Assembly: GCF_003115775.1 (NCBI RefSeq)
Contig: NZ_QEES01000002.1
Coordinates: 1 to 64,000 of the forward strand
DNA from: Cellulomonas sp. WB94
GTDB taxonomy: Bacteria > Actinomycetota > Actinomycetes > Actinomycetales > Cellulomonadaceae
Length of the DNA: 64,000 nucleotides
Direction: 5' to 3'
This document shows, one piece after another, positions 19,633-28,986 of the stretch (its first letter is position 1; the number at the start of each line of letters is the position of its first letter). The translations under genes and the position numbers were made by a program. Under the pieces are notes generated by a model, which made no database searches, had not been told where the DNA came from, and was given only the letters and a program-made list of their open reading frames with translations.

Positions 19633-20214
19633 ATGACCCCGACCTTCGCGGCTGTCGGCGCCGCCGCTGCCGCTCTCGCGCTCGCCGCCAGCACCGTGAC
19701 GTGCGGCGGCCCGCCGCCCACCGGCCTCTCGGCGGGCGTCGACCGAGCAACCGTGACCGCGCGGCCAGCGGTGGCCGCGACCGCACACCCTATGACGCCG
19801 ACCTACGCACCCCCCGTCGATGTGCCCGTCACCGTCGTGCGCGCCTTCGAGCCGCCGCCCGCACCCTGGGCCGCTGGACACCGAGGTGTCGACCTGGCAG
19901 CGTCCGACGGAGCGCCCGTGCTCGCACCGGGCGACGGGATCGTGACCTTCGCGGGACCGGTAGCCGGTCGGCCGGTCGTGGTGGTCAGCCATCCGGACGG
20001 GCTGCGCAGCAGCCTCGAGCCGGTCGTGGGCTCGGTTCCTGTCGGCACCTCCGTCACCCGTGGCCAGGTCGTCGGGACGCTCGCGGACGTCGTCACGCAC
20101 TGCGCGCCCCGGCAGTGCGTGCACTGGGGCGTGCGCGACGGCGAGACCTACCTGGACCCGATGAGCCTGCTACCGATCCACGGGCCGGTCGTGCTCCTGC
20201 CGCTCGACGAGTGA
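19633..20214 (+). CDS. Exported M23 (LytM-like) peptidase domain protein
   Basis: Secreted protein of 193 residues: a signal peptide (hydrophobic residues 5-22, then cysteine in STVTCGG, not an ideal lipobox), a linker, and a LytM domain from about residue 65. The first zinc motif HRGVDLAA is intact. The second motif reads CVHWGVR, so the first histidine of the usual HxH is a cysteine, and another cysteine stands five residues before it (HCAPRQC). Activity is therefore doubtful: it could be a degenerate scaffold or use an altered site. It corresponds in position to Rv2891 beside rpsB. It converges with the sigma factor gene. Confidence 0.75.
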   Translation: MTPTFAAVGAAAAALALAASTVTCGGPPPTGLSAGVDRATVTARPAVAATAHPMTPTYAPPVDVPVTVVRAFEPPPAPWAAGHRGVDLAASDGAPVLAPGDGIVTFAGPVAGRPVVVVSHPDGLRSSLEPVVGSVPVGTSVTRGQVVGTLADVVTHCAPRQCVHWGVRDGETYLDPMSLLPIHGPVVLLPLDE

Positions 20215-20228
20215 GCGGCAGGCACCCG

Positions 20229-21197
20229 TCAGCTCCGCTCGCTCTCCGACAGCTTCGCGCGCAGGCGCAGCATCGCCGCGGTGTGCATCTGGGAGATCCG
20301 GGACTCGGTCACGCCGAGCACGCGGCCGATCTCCGCGAGGGTCATGCCCTCGTAGTAGTACAGGACCAGGACGATCTTCTCGCGCTCGCCGAGCTGCTCG
20401 ATGGCGCGGGCGAGCAGGAACTTGGTCTCCTGCACCTCGAAAGAGCCGGCCGGGTCCGGGGTGCGTGAGTCGCCGAGCATGTCGATCAACGTCACCTGGT
20501 CCGAGCGCTCCGCGCCCGAGCCGATGAGCTCGTCCAGGGCGACCACGTTCACGGTCGAGAGCTGGGTGAAGACTGCGCGCAGCTCGCCGACCCCGAGCTC
20601 GAGCCGCGCGGCGACCTCGCCCTCGCTCGGCGTCCGGTGCAGCTCGCTCTCGAGCTCGGCGTACGCGCGGTCCACGGCGCGTGCCTTGGTGCGGACCGAC
20701 CGCGGGACCCAGTCCATCGCGCGCAGCTCGTCGATGATCGCGCCGCGGATCCGCGCGCTCGCGTAGGTCTCGAACTTCACGGCGCGGTCGAGCTCGTACT
20801 TCTCGATCGCGTCGATGAGACCGAACATCCCGTAGGACACGAGGTCGGCCTGCTCGACGGAGCTCGGCAGACGCATGCCGACCCGCGACGCCACGGCAGT
20901 CACGAGAGGTGCGTAGTGCAGGATCAGCCGCTCCCGGACGAGTCGCCCGGCACCCGCCTTGAACTCCTGCCAGGCGGCGGTGATGGGGTCGACCTCGAGG
21001 GCCTCGACGGTCTCCACCAGCCCGTGCGGGCCGAGCTGCTGCGGGACGGCGTCAAGCTGGTGGGTCGGGGTTCCCACGGCGCCGCGCGGACGCGGGACGA
21101 CGCCGTCGGGCGCGGCCGCCGAGCGCCGCGTGTGCGCGGCCATGGACACGACCGTTTCCGGCTGCGCAGTCATGTTGTCCCCCATTTCCTTGATCAT
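20229..21197 (-). CDS. FliA/WhiG-family RNA polymerase sigma factor
   Basis: Alternative sigma factor of the sigma-28 family, up to 322 residues. Region 2 contains [20 protein letters not shown] and [19 protein letters not shown]. Region 3 follows ([15 protein letters not shown]). Region 4 ends [20 protein letters not shown] before the recognition helix [11 protein letters not shown]. In motile actinobacteria this family drives flagellar genes, in Streptomyces (WhiG, also near rpsB) sporulation; which applies here is not visible. The first ATG overlaps the xerC stop (ATGA), implying coupling; an internal ATG at 21173 with GGGGGA upstream could be the real start (314 residues). The N-terminal 60 residues are variable. 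Confidence 0.9.
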   Translation of the reverse strand: MIKEMGDNMTAQPETVVSMAAHTRRSAAAPDGVVPRPRGAVGTPTHQLDAVPQQLGPHGLVETVEALEVDPITAAWQEFKAGAGRLVRERLILHYAPLVTAVASRVGMRLPSSVEQADLVSYGMFGLIDAIEKYELDRAVKFETYASARIRGAIIDELRAMDWVPRSVRTKARAVDRAYAELESELHRTPSEGEVAARLELGVGELRAVFTQLSTVNVVALDELIGSGAERSDQVTLIDMLGDSRTPDPAGSFEVQETKFLLARAIEQLGEREKIVLVLYYYEGMTLAEIGRVLGVTESRISQMHTAAMLRLRAKLSESERS

Positions 21198-22126
21198 GCG
21201 CGTGGATGCGCCTGCTCGAACGACGTACGCAGGCGCTCAGCCGTGACGTGCGTGTACCGCTGAGTCGTCGCGAGGCTCGCGTGACCCAAGACTTCCTGGA
21301 CGCTGCGCAGGTCGGAGCCGCCCTCCAGCAGGTGTGTCGCAGCAGTGTGCCGCAACGCGTGCGGGGCGACGTCATCGACACCGGAGAGCGCGGCGACCGT
21401 GTGCGCGACCGCGCGGATCTGCCGCTGGTCGGCCCGCCCGCCGCGACGGCCCAGCAGCAGCGCGCGACCGGCCAGTTCACCGGCGAGCGACGGGCGCCCC
21501 CGGTCGAGCCACGCCTGTACCGCCTCCGCTGCGGGCACCCCGAACGGGACGACCCGCTCCTTGTCGCCCTTGCCGACGACGCGCAGCGTCCGCTCGGACA
21601 GGTCGAGGTCGTCCAGGTCGGCGCTGCAGAGCTCGCCGACCCGTACGCCCGTGGCGTAGAGCAGCTCGAGCGCCGCCCAGTCCCGCAGGTGGACCGGATC
21701 GGAGTCCTGCGCACGCGTACGCGCGACGTCGAGCAGCCGGGCCGTGGCGTCGACACCGAGGACGGTCGGCAGCGGGCTCGCCGGGCGCGCACTTGCGAGC
21801 CGGAGCGCGGGGTCGCTCGCCACGCGAGCGGTCCGACGCGCCCAGTCGAAGAAGGTCCGGGCTGCAGCTCCTCGCCGCGCGAGGGTCGCTCGGCTCCGCT
21901 CGGCCGCCGCCATGGAGGCGAGCCATGCGCGCAGCAGCCCCAGGTCGACGTCAGAGATCTCAGTCCGACCGTACCGACCGGCGAACGCCATGAGGTGCTC
22001 GATGTCACCCACGTACGCGCGCACGGTGTGCTCCGAAAGACCCCGTTGCGCCCGCAGATGCATGGCGAAGTCCGCGACAGCGGCACTTCGCACCGTTGCC
22101 GCGCTCGTGCCGGCGGCCGAGTGCAT
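21194..22126 (-). CDS. xerC: Tyrosine recombinase XerC
   Basis: Site-specific recombinase acting at dif for chromosome dimer resolution, 310 residues. The N-terminal SAM-like core-binding domain spans residues 15-105. The catalytic set is complete: R162 (ATGVRVGEL), K186 ([11 protein letters not shown]), H257 and R260 ([11 protein letters not shown]), H282 ([10 protein letters not shown]) and the nucleophile Y291. The position between the sigma factor and dprA matches XerC (Rv2894c) in other actinobacteria and argues against a phage integrase; no attachment site or phage gene is present. Confidence 0.93.
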   Translation of the reverse strand: MHSAAGTSAATVRSAAVADFAMHLRAQRGLSEHTVRAYVGDIEHLMAFAGRYGRTEISDVDLGLLRAWLASMAAAERSRATLARRGAAARTFFDWARRTARVASDPALRLASARPASPLPTVLGVDATARLLDVARTRAQDSDPVHLRDWAALELLYATGVRVGELCSADLDDLDLSERTLRVVGKGDKERVVPFGVPAAEAVQAWLDRGRPSLAGELAGRALLLGRRGGRADQRQIRAVAHTVAALSGVDDVAPHALRHTAATHLLEGGSDLRSVQEVLGHASLATTQRYTHVTAERLRTSFEQAHPRA

Positions 22127-22172
22127 GCCCCTACCGTGCCGTGCCGGACATGTGACTTACAAGCGAGGTCAA

Positions 22173-22193
22173 CCAGACTTCACCCTTGTCTGG
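22173..22193 (-). promoter_or_regulatory. Dyad in the dprA-xerC intergenic region
   Basis: CCAGAC and GTCTGG, separated by nine bases, form an inverted repeat in the relatively AT-rich 158-bp gap between dprA and xerC. On the gene strand TTGACC follows closely and could be a -35 element for xerC and the sigma factor, though I find no convincing -10. It may be an operator or a small leader hairpin. Confidence 0.3.
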
Positions 22194-22284
22194 GCGATAC
22201 GCGCCGCCTTGTCCGATTCCGGCTACAACGTTGCATGGCCCGACGGGCGTGCGGCGGTCGCCCTTCGTCGCCGTTCGTGACGGC

Positions 22285-23499
22285 TCACGAGCGGCCCATC
22301 GTGGTTCGGCCGACCGACCGCGCCCACCCCGCACCGACGCGACGCGTGAGGCCGGCGAGCTCCAGGACGCCCAGCGCTCCTCGCACCTCCCCGACGGACA
22401 GCCCCGCCGTGCGTGCGAGCTCCTCGTGCCCCACGGCCGAGCGACCCGGTAGGGCGTCGAGAAGCCGGCGCGACACCCAGTCGAGGTCGTCGCCCTCGCG
22501 GGCCTCGGCCATCCGCTCGGGCGCCAGGTCCTCGCCTGCGCGTCCCGCGAGCTCGAGGACCTCGGCCGCGTCGGTCACGCAGACTGCGGCACCGTCCCGC
22601 AACAGGCGATGGCACCCCGCTGAGGCCATCGACGTCACGGGCCCCGGCACCGCACCGACGGGGCGCAGCAGCGCGACCGCATGGTTGGCCGTGCTCAGCG
22701 CACCCGAGCGCCAGGCTGCCTCGACGACCACCGTGGCCCGGCTCACGGCCGCGATGAGCCGGTTGCGCATGAGGAACCTGCCCTTGCTCGGCACGCCGCC
22801 CGGCGGGACCTCGCTCAGCACGCTGCCGCCCTGCTCCAGGATGCGCTCGAGGAGCGGAGCGTTGCCCACCGGGTACGCACGGTCCACGCCACCCGCCAGC
22901 AGCGCCACGGTCGTTCCACCGGCAGCCAACGAGCCGCGGTGTGCGGCCGCGTCGATCCCGTAGGCGCCGCCGGAGACCACGCACGTGGAGTGCGCGGCGA
23001 GCCCGGCCGCGAGCTCGACCGCGACGCGCTCACCGTAGGACGTCGAGGCGCGCGCACCGACCAGCGCGATCGAGCGGTCCAGCACGGTCGACACCTCCAG
23101 TCGTCCGCGGACCCAGAGGCACATCGGAGCGGTGGGACCGAGGTCGTCGAGACCGACCGGCCACCCGACCGATCCGGGGTGCAGCACCCCGCCGCCGAGG
23201 CGCTGCATGCGCTCGAGGTCGCGGGCCGGGTCGAGGTCGGCGAGTCGCCCCGCCCAGCGTCCGACCGCAGTGCCGAGGCGGCGCCGCACGTCGTCGAGCG
23301 CGGGCTCGTTGTCGACGAGCTCCTTGACGAGCATGGGGACGTCTCGCGAGGTCGCGGCAGACCGAGCCCAGGCCAGTGCACGACCGGCCCCGAGCGTCCG
23401 GACGAGCTCCCCCGCGACGCCGTCACCGGGCTCGATCACGCGGCTCCATGCGACACGCGCCGAGAGCTCGTCGTCGACGTCGGTCTGTGGCGCGTTCAT
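22285..23499 (-). CDS. dprA: DNA-processing protein DprA
   Basis: DprA/Smf loads RecA on single-stranded DNA taken up in transformation and is retained in most actinobacteria, 404 residues. The Rossmann-like core contains IALVGARASTSYGERVA, SGGAYGIDAAAHRGSLAAGG, AGGVDRAYPVGN and RNRLIAAVSRATVVVEA. A C-terminal winged helix (residues 335-390, including RTAGLSVGEVRGALGVLELA) follows. The ATG overlaps the comM-like stop, in the conserved yraN-comM-dprA order. Confidence 0.94.
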   Translation of the reverse strand: MNAPQTDVDDELSARVAWSRVIEPGDGVAGELVRTLGAGRALAWARSAATSRDVPMLVKELVDNEPALDDVRRRLGTAVGRWAGRLADLDPARDLERMQRLGGGVLHPGSVGWPVGLDDLGPTAPMCLWVRGRLEVSTVLDRSIALVGARASTSYGERVAVELAAGLAAHSTCVVSGGAYGIDAAAHRGSLAAGGTTVALLAGGVDRAYPVGNAPLLERILEQGGSVLSEVPPGGVPSKGRFLMRNRLIAAVSRATVVVEAAWRSGALSTANHAVALLRPVGAVPGPVTSMASAGCHRLLRDGAAVCVTDAAEVLELAGRAGEDLAPERMAEAREGDDLDWVSRRLLDALPGRSAVGHEELARTAGLSVGEVRGALGVLELAGLTRRVGAGWARSVGRTTMGRS

Positions 23500-25034
23500 G
23501 CGAGCCCCTGACCACGCGTGCGCAGCAGCAGCGCCTGTCCGATGTCGTCACGCTGTGGCCCCTGCCGTCCGGCGAGGTCCGCGAGCGTCCAGGCGACCCG
23601 GAGCACCCGGTCGACGCCACGCAGGCTGAGGAGACCGCGGTCGAGCGCACGGTCGAGGTCGCTCACGAGCCGGCGATCCGGTCCGAGACGCTCACGCATC
23701 CACGCACCCGGAACCTCGGCGTTGGTCCGCCAGGGCGTTCGGGCGAGTCGCTCCGCCTGCACGGCGCGGGCCGCTGCGACGCGTGCGGCGACGGTGCCGC
23801 TCGCCTCCGTGGTGCTGCCAGGGTCGAGCGCTGACCGGGACACCGGGAGCACGTCGACCTGGAGGTCGACCCGGTCCAGCAGCGGTCCGGACAGCTTGCT
23901 GAAGTACCTGCGACGCTGCTCGGACCGGCACGTGCACTCGAGACCCTTGCCGACGCCGCGACCGCACGGGCAGGGGTTCGCCGCGAGCACCAGCTCGAAC
24001 CGGGCGGGAAAGCGCGCCACGCCCGACGCCCGGTGGATGACCAGCTCGCCGTGCTCGAGCGGCTGGCGAAGCGTCTGCAGGACTGCGGTGGAGAACTCAG
24101 GAGCCTCGTCCATGAACAGCACGCCGCGGTGGGCCCGGGACGCCGCGCCGGGCCGCGGGACGCCCGAGCCCCCGCCGACGATGCTGGCGGGCGTCGCGGT
24201 GTGATGAGGGTCCTCGAACGGCGGTCGACGCAGGAGCCCGCCGCCCGGGTCGAACGTCCCCGCGACCGAGTGGACGGCGGTGACCTCGACCGCCTCGGCC
24301 TCGGTGAGATCGGGCAAGAGCCCCGGCAGCCGCGCGGCGAGCATCGTCTTGCCGGAGCCCGGCGGGCCGACCATCAGCAGGTGGTGTCCCCCCGCTGCCG
24401 CCACCTCGAGCGCCGTGCGCGCCTCGTCCTGCCCGAGGACGTCGGCGAGGTCGGCATCAGGCGCCGCTCGGGCGACCTCGAGGTGGTCGGACGGGACCGG
24501 AACGACGTCGGGGACGTCGATGTCGGCCCCGTAGGCGTGCGCGACCTGGGCCAGGCTGTGCGCTCCGACCACCACGGCACCCGGGACGAGGCTCGCCTCG
24601 GGGGCATTGGCGGCGGGGACGACAACCCTGCGATGACCCGCGGCGACAGCCGCCGCCACGGCGGGGAGCACGCCACGGACGGGTCGCAGCCGCCCGTCGA
24701 GCCCGAGCTCACCGAGATGGACCACGCCGCGCGCTGCCGCCGGGTCGATGAGTCCGGCGCCGGCCAGGGTCGCGACGGCGATCGCCAGGTCGAACCCTGA
24801 GCCCGACTTCGGAAGGCTCGCCGGCGAGAGGTTCACGGTGATCCGACGGTTGGGCCACGGGAGCCCGCTCGAGGTCACGGCCGCCCGGACGCGGTCGCGC
24901 GCCTCAGCGAGCGAGGCGTCGGGCAGGCCCACCAGCGAGAACGCCGGCAACGATGCCGCGAGGTGCGCCTCGACCTCGACGACGTGCCCGGCGAGACCGA
25001 GCAGCGAGACAGCGAGCGTGCGACCGAGCGCCAC
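23496..25034 (-). CDS. comM: YifB/ComM-family Mg-chelatase-like AAA ATPase
   Basis: Hexameric AAA+ helicase-like protein of 512 residues; in Gram-negatives ComM promotes branch migration during integration of transforming DNA. The N-terminal domain (GRTLAVSLLGLAGHVVEVEA) resembles Lon substrate domains. Walker A is GPPGSGKTMLAARLPGL. The Walker B region is GVLFMDEAPEF and the sensor/finger region contains FELVLAANPCPCGRG with a cysteine cluster. A C-terminal Mg-chelatase domain follows. The GTG start follows the yraN stop with no gap. Confidence 0.93.
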   Translation of the reverse strand: MALGRTLAVSLLGLAGHVVEVEAHLAASLPAFSLVGLPDASLAEARDRVRAAVTSSGLPWPNRRITVNLSPASLPKSGSGFDLAIAVATLAGAGLIDPAAARGVVHLGELGLDGRLRPVRGVLPAVAAAVAAGHRRVVVPAANAPEASLVPGAVVVGAHSLAQVAHAYGADIDVPDVVPVPSDHLEVARAAPDADLADVLGQDEARTALEVAAAGGHHLLMVGPPGSGKTMLAARLPGLLPDLTEAEAVEVTAVHSVAGTFDPGGGLLRRPPFEDPHHTATPASIVGGGSGVPRPGAASRAHRGVLFMDEAPEFSTAVLQTLRQPLEHGELVIHRASGVARFPARFELVLAANPCPCGRGVGKGLECTCRSEQRRRYFSKLSGPLLDRVDLQVDVLPVSRSALDPGSTTEASGTVAARVAAARAVQAERLARTPWRTNAEVPGAWMRERLGPDRRLVSDLDRALDRGLLSLRGVDRVLRVAWTLADLAGRQGPQRDDIGQALLLRTRGQGLA

Positions 25035-25391
25035 TCACACCACCCCCACGAGGTGATCGACCTGTGCGGCGCCGCGACCGGTGACGAGCACCGCCACCAC
25101 GTCGATGCGCACCGAGGCGGGGTGCACCTCGTGGGCGGCGAGCCACTGGGCGGTCAGCCGGCGTACCCGCGCGAGCTTGCGGGGCGTCACCGCCTCCGCC
25201 GGGCTGCCGAACGTCGCGGTCCGGCGCGTCTTGACCTCGACCGCCACCAGCTCGGTGCCGTCGAGGGCGACCAGGTCGAGCTCGCCACGCTCACCGCGCC
25301 AGTTCCGGTCGAGCACGACCCACCCGGCGTCGCGCACGTAGGCCGCCGCCACGTCTTCCCCGTACCTGCCGACCGCGTCCTTCGCCCGCAT
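25035..25391 (-). CDS. yraN: YraN/UPF0102 endonuclease-fold protein
   Basis: Small restriction-endonuclease-like protein, 118 residues. The ATG (MRAKDAVGRYGEDVAAAYVR) has GGAGGTGG about six bases upstream, which selects it over longer in-frame starts. The nuclease-fold core is RNWRGERGELDLVALDGTEL followed by VAVEVKTR, i.e. the E-D-ExK pattern. The biochemical role is not established; constant linkage to dprA, comM and rnhB suggests nucleic-acid metabolism. Confidence 0.92.
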   Translation of the reverse strand: MRAKDAVGRYGEDVAAAYVRDAGWVVLDRNWRGERGELDLVALDGTELVAVEVKTRRTATFGSPAEAVTPRKLARVRRLTAQWLAAHEVHPASVRIDVVAVLVTGRGAAQVDHLVGVV

Positions 25392-25493
25392 GGCGACCAC
25401 CTCCGCGACCGAGCATCGCGGCTCGCCGCCGCGGGGACGGCGCGGGCGTTCCACCCAGGGGAAGGCTTCGGCGCCAGCGGGGCTGTGGGCAGG

Positions 25494-25533
25494 TCAGCGG
25501 ACGAGGCCGCCCGAATCAGCGGACGAAGCCGCC
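25494..25533 (-). repeat. 18-bp direct repeat at the DUF2469 stop codon
   Basis: tcagcggacgaggccgcc (25494-25511) and tcagcggacgaagccgcc (25516-25533) differ at one base. The second copy encodes the last residues and stop of the DUF2469 protein. The first lies directly beyond that stop, 22 bp away and out of frame. It looks like a local duplication of the gene end. Confidence 0.7.
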
Positions 25534-25839
25534 GCCGGCTCCGAGGTCCAGCTCCGCCTTGGCGAGCTCTTCGACGTTGACGTCCTTGAACGTCACGACA
25601 CGCACCGACTTCACGAACCGCGCCGAGCGGTACACGTCCCAGACCCACGCGTCGGCGAGGGTCACCTCGAAGTAGACCTCGCCCGCCGCCGACCGCACCT
25701 GCAGGTCGACGTGGTTCGCGAGGTAGAAGCGGCGTTCGGTCTCGACGACGTACGAGAAGAGCCCCACGGCATCGCGGTACTCGCGATACAGCGCGAGCTC
25801 CATGTCGGTCTCGTAGTTTTCCAGGTCCTCCGCGCTCAC
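25516..25839 (-). CDS. DUF2469 family protein
   Basis: Conserved actinobacterial protein of 107 residues, very close to Rv2901c (VSAEDLENYETDMELALYRE, then SYVVETERRFYLANHVDLQV and EVYFEVTLADAWVWDVYRSA). The GTG start matches the family N-terminus; six further in-frame codons upstream are not conserved. The function is unknown. It sits between yraN and rnhB in most actinobacteria. The extreme C-terminus (GAGGGFVR) overlaps the direct repeat noted here. Confidence 0.93.
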   Translation of the reverse strand: MSAEDLENYETDMELALYREYRDAVGLFSYVVETERRFYLANHVDLQVRSAAGEVYFEVTLADAWVWDVYRSARFVKSVRVVTFKDVNVEELAKAELDLGAGGGFVR

Positions 25840-25923
25840 CCGGCCATCATCCCCCATCGCTGCGCAGGTCGTGTCACGCGGGCACCCACCGCCCGGTGCG
25901 GCGCGAGGTTCACCCGGCCGCGT

Positions 25924-26724
25924 CTACTCGTCGACCGGGAGGTTCCAGCTGCACCGGTGCAGCGGGCTGGGTCCGTGGGCACGCAGCGCCGCGATGTGGT
26001 CGGGCGACCCGTACCCCTTGTTGGCGTCCCAGGCGTAGACCGGGAAGTCCGCTGCCAGTCGTTCCATGAGCGCGTCACGCTCGCACTTCGCCAGCACGCT
26101 CGCGGCTGCGACCGACGCGCAGGTCAGGTCGGCCTTGACGAGCATGCGGACCCGACGGACGTCCGTGCCCGGGCCGGCCAGGTCGAGAGGGGGATCGAGC
26201 TCCCCGCCGGGTCCGACGTCGTCGAAGAGCGCACCCTGCGCGGGCCGAGTGAGCCAGTCGTGCGACCCGTCGAGCAGCACCGTGTCGACCGGTCCGACGG
26301 CGAGCGCGACGGCGTCCAGCGCGCGGTTCCCCGCGAGCCGCAGGGCCCCGATGATCCCGACCGCGTCGATCTCCGCGGCACTGGCATGGCCGACGGCACG
26401 TGCCAGCCCCCACCGGCCGAGCGCCGGCAGCAGCGCCGTCCGAGCGACGGGGGTCAGCAGCTTGGAGTCCATCACGCCGACGGGACACGCCCGGGTCCGC
26501 GCGTCGACCACCACGACGCCCACGCTGACCGGACCGGCGAGCGACCCTCGCCCGACCTCGTCCATGCCCGCCACCAGGAGCGCGCCGTCGCGCAGCAGGG
26601 CCCGCTCGTGGCGCAGGTGCGGCGCGCGGCGCGACGAGGCGGACGACGGAACCACGCCGCGGCGCGCCGACAGCGGCGCCGCGGTCTGCCCCGGCGTCGG
26701 CGACAGGAGGCCGCGAGCGGTCAT
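25924..26724 (-). CDS. rnhB: Ribonuclease HII
   Basis: Removes ribonucleotides from DNA and RNA primers, 266 residues. The ATG overlaps the lepB stop (ATGA), fixing MTARGLLSPTPGQ. The catalytic core starts VAGMDEVGRGSLAGPVSVGV (Asp55, Glu56). Later acidic residues lie in the regions of TVLLDGSHDWL and VLAKCERDALM, and the substrate-sensing motif is YAWDANKGYGS. The first 45 residues are a non-conserved extension before the fold. Confidence 0.94.
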   Translation of the reverse strand: MTARGLLSPTPGQTAAPLSARRGVVPSSASSRRAPHLRHERALLRDGALLVAGMDEVGRGSLAGPVSVGVVVVDARTRACPVGVMDSKLLTPVARTALLPALGRWGLARAVGHASAAEIDAVGIIGALRLAGNRALDAVALAVGPVDTVLLDGSHDWLTRPAQGALFDDVGPGGELDPPLDLAGPGTDVRRVRMLVKADLTCASVAAASVLAKCERDALMERLAADFPVYAWDANKGYGSPDHIAALRAHGPSPLHRCSWNLPVDE

Positions 26725-27476
26725 GACGGGTCCGGGACCGCCGCGAACGTGTTCGACGGGTTCGTCAGCGCACCGAGCCGGTCGAAAGGCCAGACCGTCA
26801 CGAACGCGACGCCGACGACGTTGCCCATCGGGACGAACGGGCCGCCCGGCTTGCCCATGTTCCAGCGGGAGTCCGCCGAGTGCTGGCGGTTGTCCCCCAT
26901 CACCCACAGCTCGCCGGCGGGAACCGTCACGTCGAACGGGATCTCGCTCGGGATGGCTCCGGGCGCCAGGTACGGCTCGTCGAGGGCGACGCCGTTGACG
27001 GTGACGGGCGCACCCGCACCCGTCGACGCCACATGGTCGCCCGCAAGCCCGATGACCCGCTTGATGAGGTGCTCCCCGGCGTCCTGCGGCAGCAGCCCCA
27101 CGAACGTGAGGGCATCGCCCACTGCGGCCTGCAGCGGGCTCTCCTGCGGCTTCGTGACATCGGTCAGCCAGCCGCCCGGGTCCTTGAACACGACGATGTC
27201 ACCGCGGTGCACGTCGAACGGTCCCGGTGTCAGCTTGCTGACCAGGACGCGGTCGCCCTCGATCAGCGTGTCGTGCATCGACGGGCTCGGGATGAAGAAG
27301 GCCTGCACGAGGAAGGTCTTGACCAGCAACGACAGGACGAGGGCGCTCACCACGATGATCGCCGACTCGCGCAACCAGGCCACGCCCACGCTGCGTCCGG
27401 CCCGCCGGCGCTGCGCCCTCGGCGTCTCGAGCTCGACGTCGTCGCGCTCGGGCGCGTTCTGGTCTGTCACGCGCAC
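26721..27476 (-). CDS. lepB: Type I signal peptidase
   Basis: Membrane-anchored leader peptidase, 251 residues, removes signal peptides outside the membrane. There is a cytoplasmic charged tail, one transmembrane helix (residues 38-60), then catalytic Ser66 in FFIPSPSMHDTL and Lys139 in HLIKRVIGLAGD. Box E is WVMGDNRQHSADSR. The start is GTG; a second GTG two codons later is equally possible. A strong terminator hairpin separates it from rplS, so it probably has its own promoter in the 150 bp upstream. Confidence 0.95.
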   Translation of the reverse strand: MRVTDQNAPERDDVELETPRAQRRRAGRSVGVAWLRESAIIVVSALVLSLLVKTFLVQAFFIPSPSMHDTLIEGDRVLVSKLTPGPFDVHRGDIVVFKDPGGWLTDVTKPQESPLQAAVGDALTFVGLLPQDAGEHLIKRVIGLAGDHVASTGAGAPVTVNGVALDEPYLAPGAIPSEIPFDVTVPAGELWVMGDNRQHSADSRWNMGKPGGPFVPMGNVVGVAFVTVWPFDRLGALTNPSNTFAAVPDPS

Positions 27477-27563
27477 ACTCTCCCATGCCCAGATGATGAA
27501 CGACTGCCCGACCGCGCGCCGCCCCGCTGCGCTGACCCGGCACGTCGAGGGTGCGCCGCACGA

Positions 27564-27601
27564 CGACGAGCGGCCACCGGAACTCCGGTGACCGCTCGTC
27601 G
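27564..27601 (-). terminator. Terminator hairpin downstream of rplS
   Basis: A 17-bp stem with one mismatch (arms 27564-27580 and 27585-27601, cgacgagcggccaccgg pairing with ccggtgaccgctcgtcg) and an AACT loop lies about 30 bp after the rplS stop and before lepB. No U-tract follows, as is usual in high-GC actinobacteria. Confidence 0.75.
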
Positions 27602-27629
27602 GGACGTGCTGCGATACGTCGAGCCGACC

Positions 27630-27989
27630 TTACTTGGCCGGGACGGCGTCCCGCTTCTCCTTGATCTTGGCCTTCTTGCCGCGCAGGGCGCGCAGGTAGT
27701 ACAGCTTCGCGCGGCGCACGTCACCGCGCGTCACGACCTCGATCGACTCGAGGCTCGGGGAGTGCACCGGGAACGTGCGCTCGACACCGACGCCGAAGCT
27801 GACCTTGCGGACCGTGAAGGTCTCGCCGATCCCGCCGCCGCGGCGCGAGATGACGACGCCCTGGAACACCTGGATCCGTGCGCGGGTGCCTTCGACGACC
27901 TTGACGTTCACCTTGAGGGTGTCGCCGGGACGGAAGGGCGGGATGTCGGTTCGCAGCGATGCGGCATCGACCTGGTCGAGGGTATGCAT
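27630..27989 (-). CDS. rplS: 50S ribosomal protein L19
   Basis: L19 lies at the 30S-50S interface, 119 residues, [20 protein letters not shown] to [12 protein letters not shown]. The core contains [20 protein letters not shown] and [17 protein letters not shown]. The stop is TAA, rare in this window. The ATG has no obvious Shine-Dalgarno. The 213-bp gap to trmD upstream is long for this cluster and may carry a separate rplS promoter or leader. Confidence 0.97.
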   Translation of the reverse strand: MHTLDQVDAASLRTDIPPFRPGDTLKVNVKVVEGTRARIQVFQGVVISRRGGGIGETFTVRKVSFGVGVERTFPVHSPSLESIEVVTRGDVRRAKLYYLRALRGKKAKIKEKRDAVPAK

Positions 27990-28202
27990 GGAGGTTCGCT
28001 TTCTCGCACTGCCACAGGTCAGACACGTCGTCGAGGGCGCTCCGCTGGGCGGAGGTCCCGAGGGCTCATGGTCCGGTGCGTCCGGGGCCACGCACGAGGC
28101 GGGTCCTGGAGTGGTCGTGGTCGTCTCCCCTGTGGCAGAGACGCGACCGGCGCGCACCAACGAGCCAGTCTGCCACACCGGACGACCGGCGACGAATGCC
28201 GC

Positions 28203-28985
28203 TCAGGTCCCCCGGAGCGAGAGCTCGCCGTCCAGCACCGTCCAGCCGTGCTCGGCGAGGACCTCGAGGTCGCGCGCGTCGAGGTCGGCGACGTCGAGGG
28301 CTGCGACGAGGTCGGACCGAAGGCTCGCGGTCCGTGCGAGCGCCTCGTCGCGCCGCCACCGGGCGATCCGACCGTGGTGGCCGGAGAGCAGCACCTCGGG
28401 GACCTCGAGATCGGCCCACACGGGAGGTTTGGTGTAGACGGGGTACTCGAGCAGCCCGGCCGCGCCGTGCGACTCCTCCACGAGCGACTCGGGGTTCCCG
28501 ACGAACCCCGGCAGAAGCCGGACGACGGCCTCGACGAGCACGAGCGCCGCGACCTCGCCGCCGTTCAGCACGTAGTCGCCGATCGAGTACTCGGTGACCG
28601 TGACGTCGGGACGCGTCGCGTAGTGGGCCGCGACGCGCGCGTCGATGCCCTCGTACCGCCCGCACGCGATCACGAGGTGCGGCTCGTGCGCGAGAGCCTC
28701 GGCCGTGCGCTGGGTGAGCGGGGTGCCGGACGGCGTCGGCACGAGCAGGTGACCCCCGTCGGCGAGCACGTCGTCGAGGGCGGTCCCCCACACGTCCGGC
28801 CGCATCACCATGCCGGCGCCACCGCCGAACGGTGTGTCGTCGACCGTGCGGTGGCGATCGGTCGCCCAGTCCCGCAGGTCATGGACGCGCACGTCGACCA
28901 GGCCGGAGGTCCTCGCCTTGCCGACGAGCGACAGCTCGAGGGGCGACAGGTAGTCCGGGAAGATCGAGACGACGTCGATGCGCAC
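28203..28985 (-). CDS. trmD: tRNA (guanine-N1)-methyltransferase
   Basis: SPOUT-class enzyme that methylates G37 of tRNAs and prevents frameshifting, 260 residues. It begins at GTG ([16 protein letters not shown]). The deep-trefoil-knot SAM site contains [14 protein letters not shown] and [19 protein letters not shown]. The C-terminal RNA-binding region has [18 protein letters not shown]. The start is one base after the rimM stop. Confidence 0.96.
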   Translation of the reverse strand: MRIDVVSIFPDYLSPLELSLVGKARTSGLVDVRVHDLRDWATDRHRTVDDTPFGGGAGMVMRPDVWGTALDDVLADGGHLLVPTPSGTPLTQRTAEALAHEPHLVIACGRYEGIDARVAAHYATRPDVTVTEYSIGDYVLNGGEVAALVLVEAVVRLLPGFVGNPESLVEESHGAAGLLEYPVYTKPPVWADLEVPEVLLSGHHGRIARWRRDEALARTASLRSDLVAALDVADLDARDLEVLAEHGWTVLDGELSLRGT

Positions 28986-28986
28986 G

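Noticed and set aside
21194-22126. A phage integrase marking a mobile element
   Set aside because: The gene order and sequence fit XerC; there are no att repeats, tRNA or phage genes nearby.
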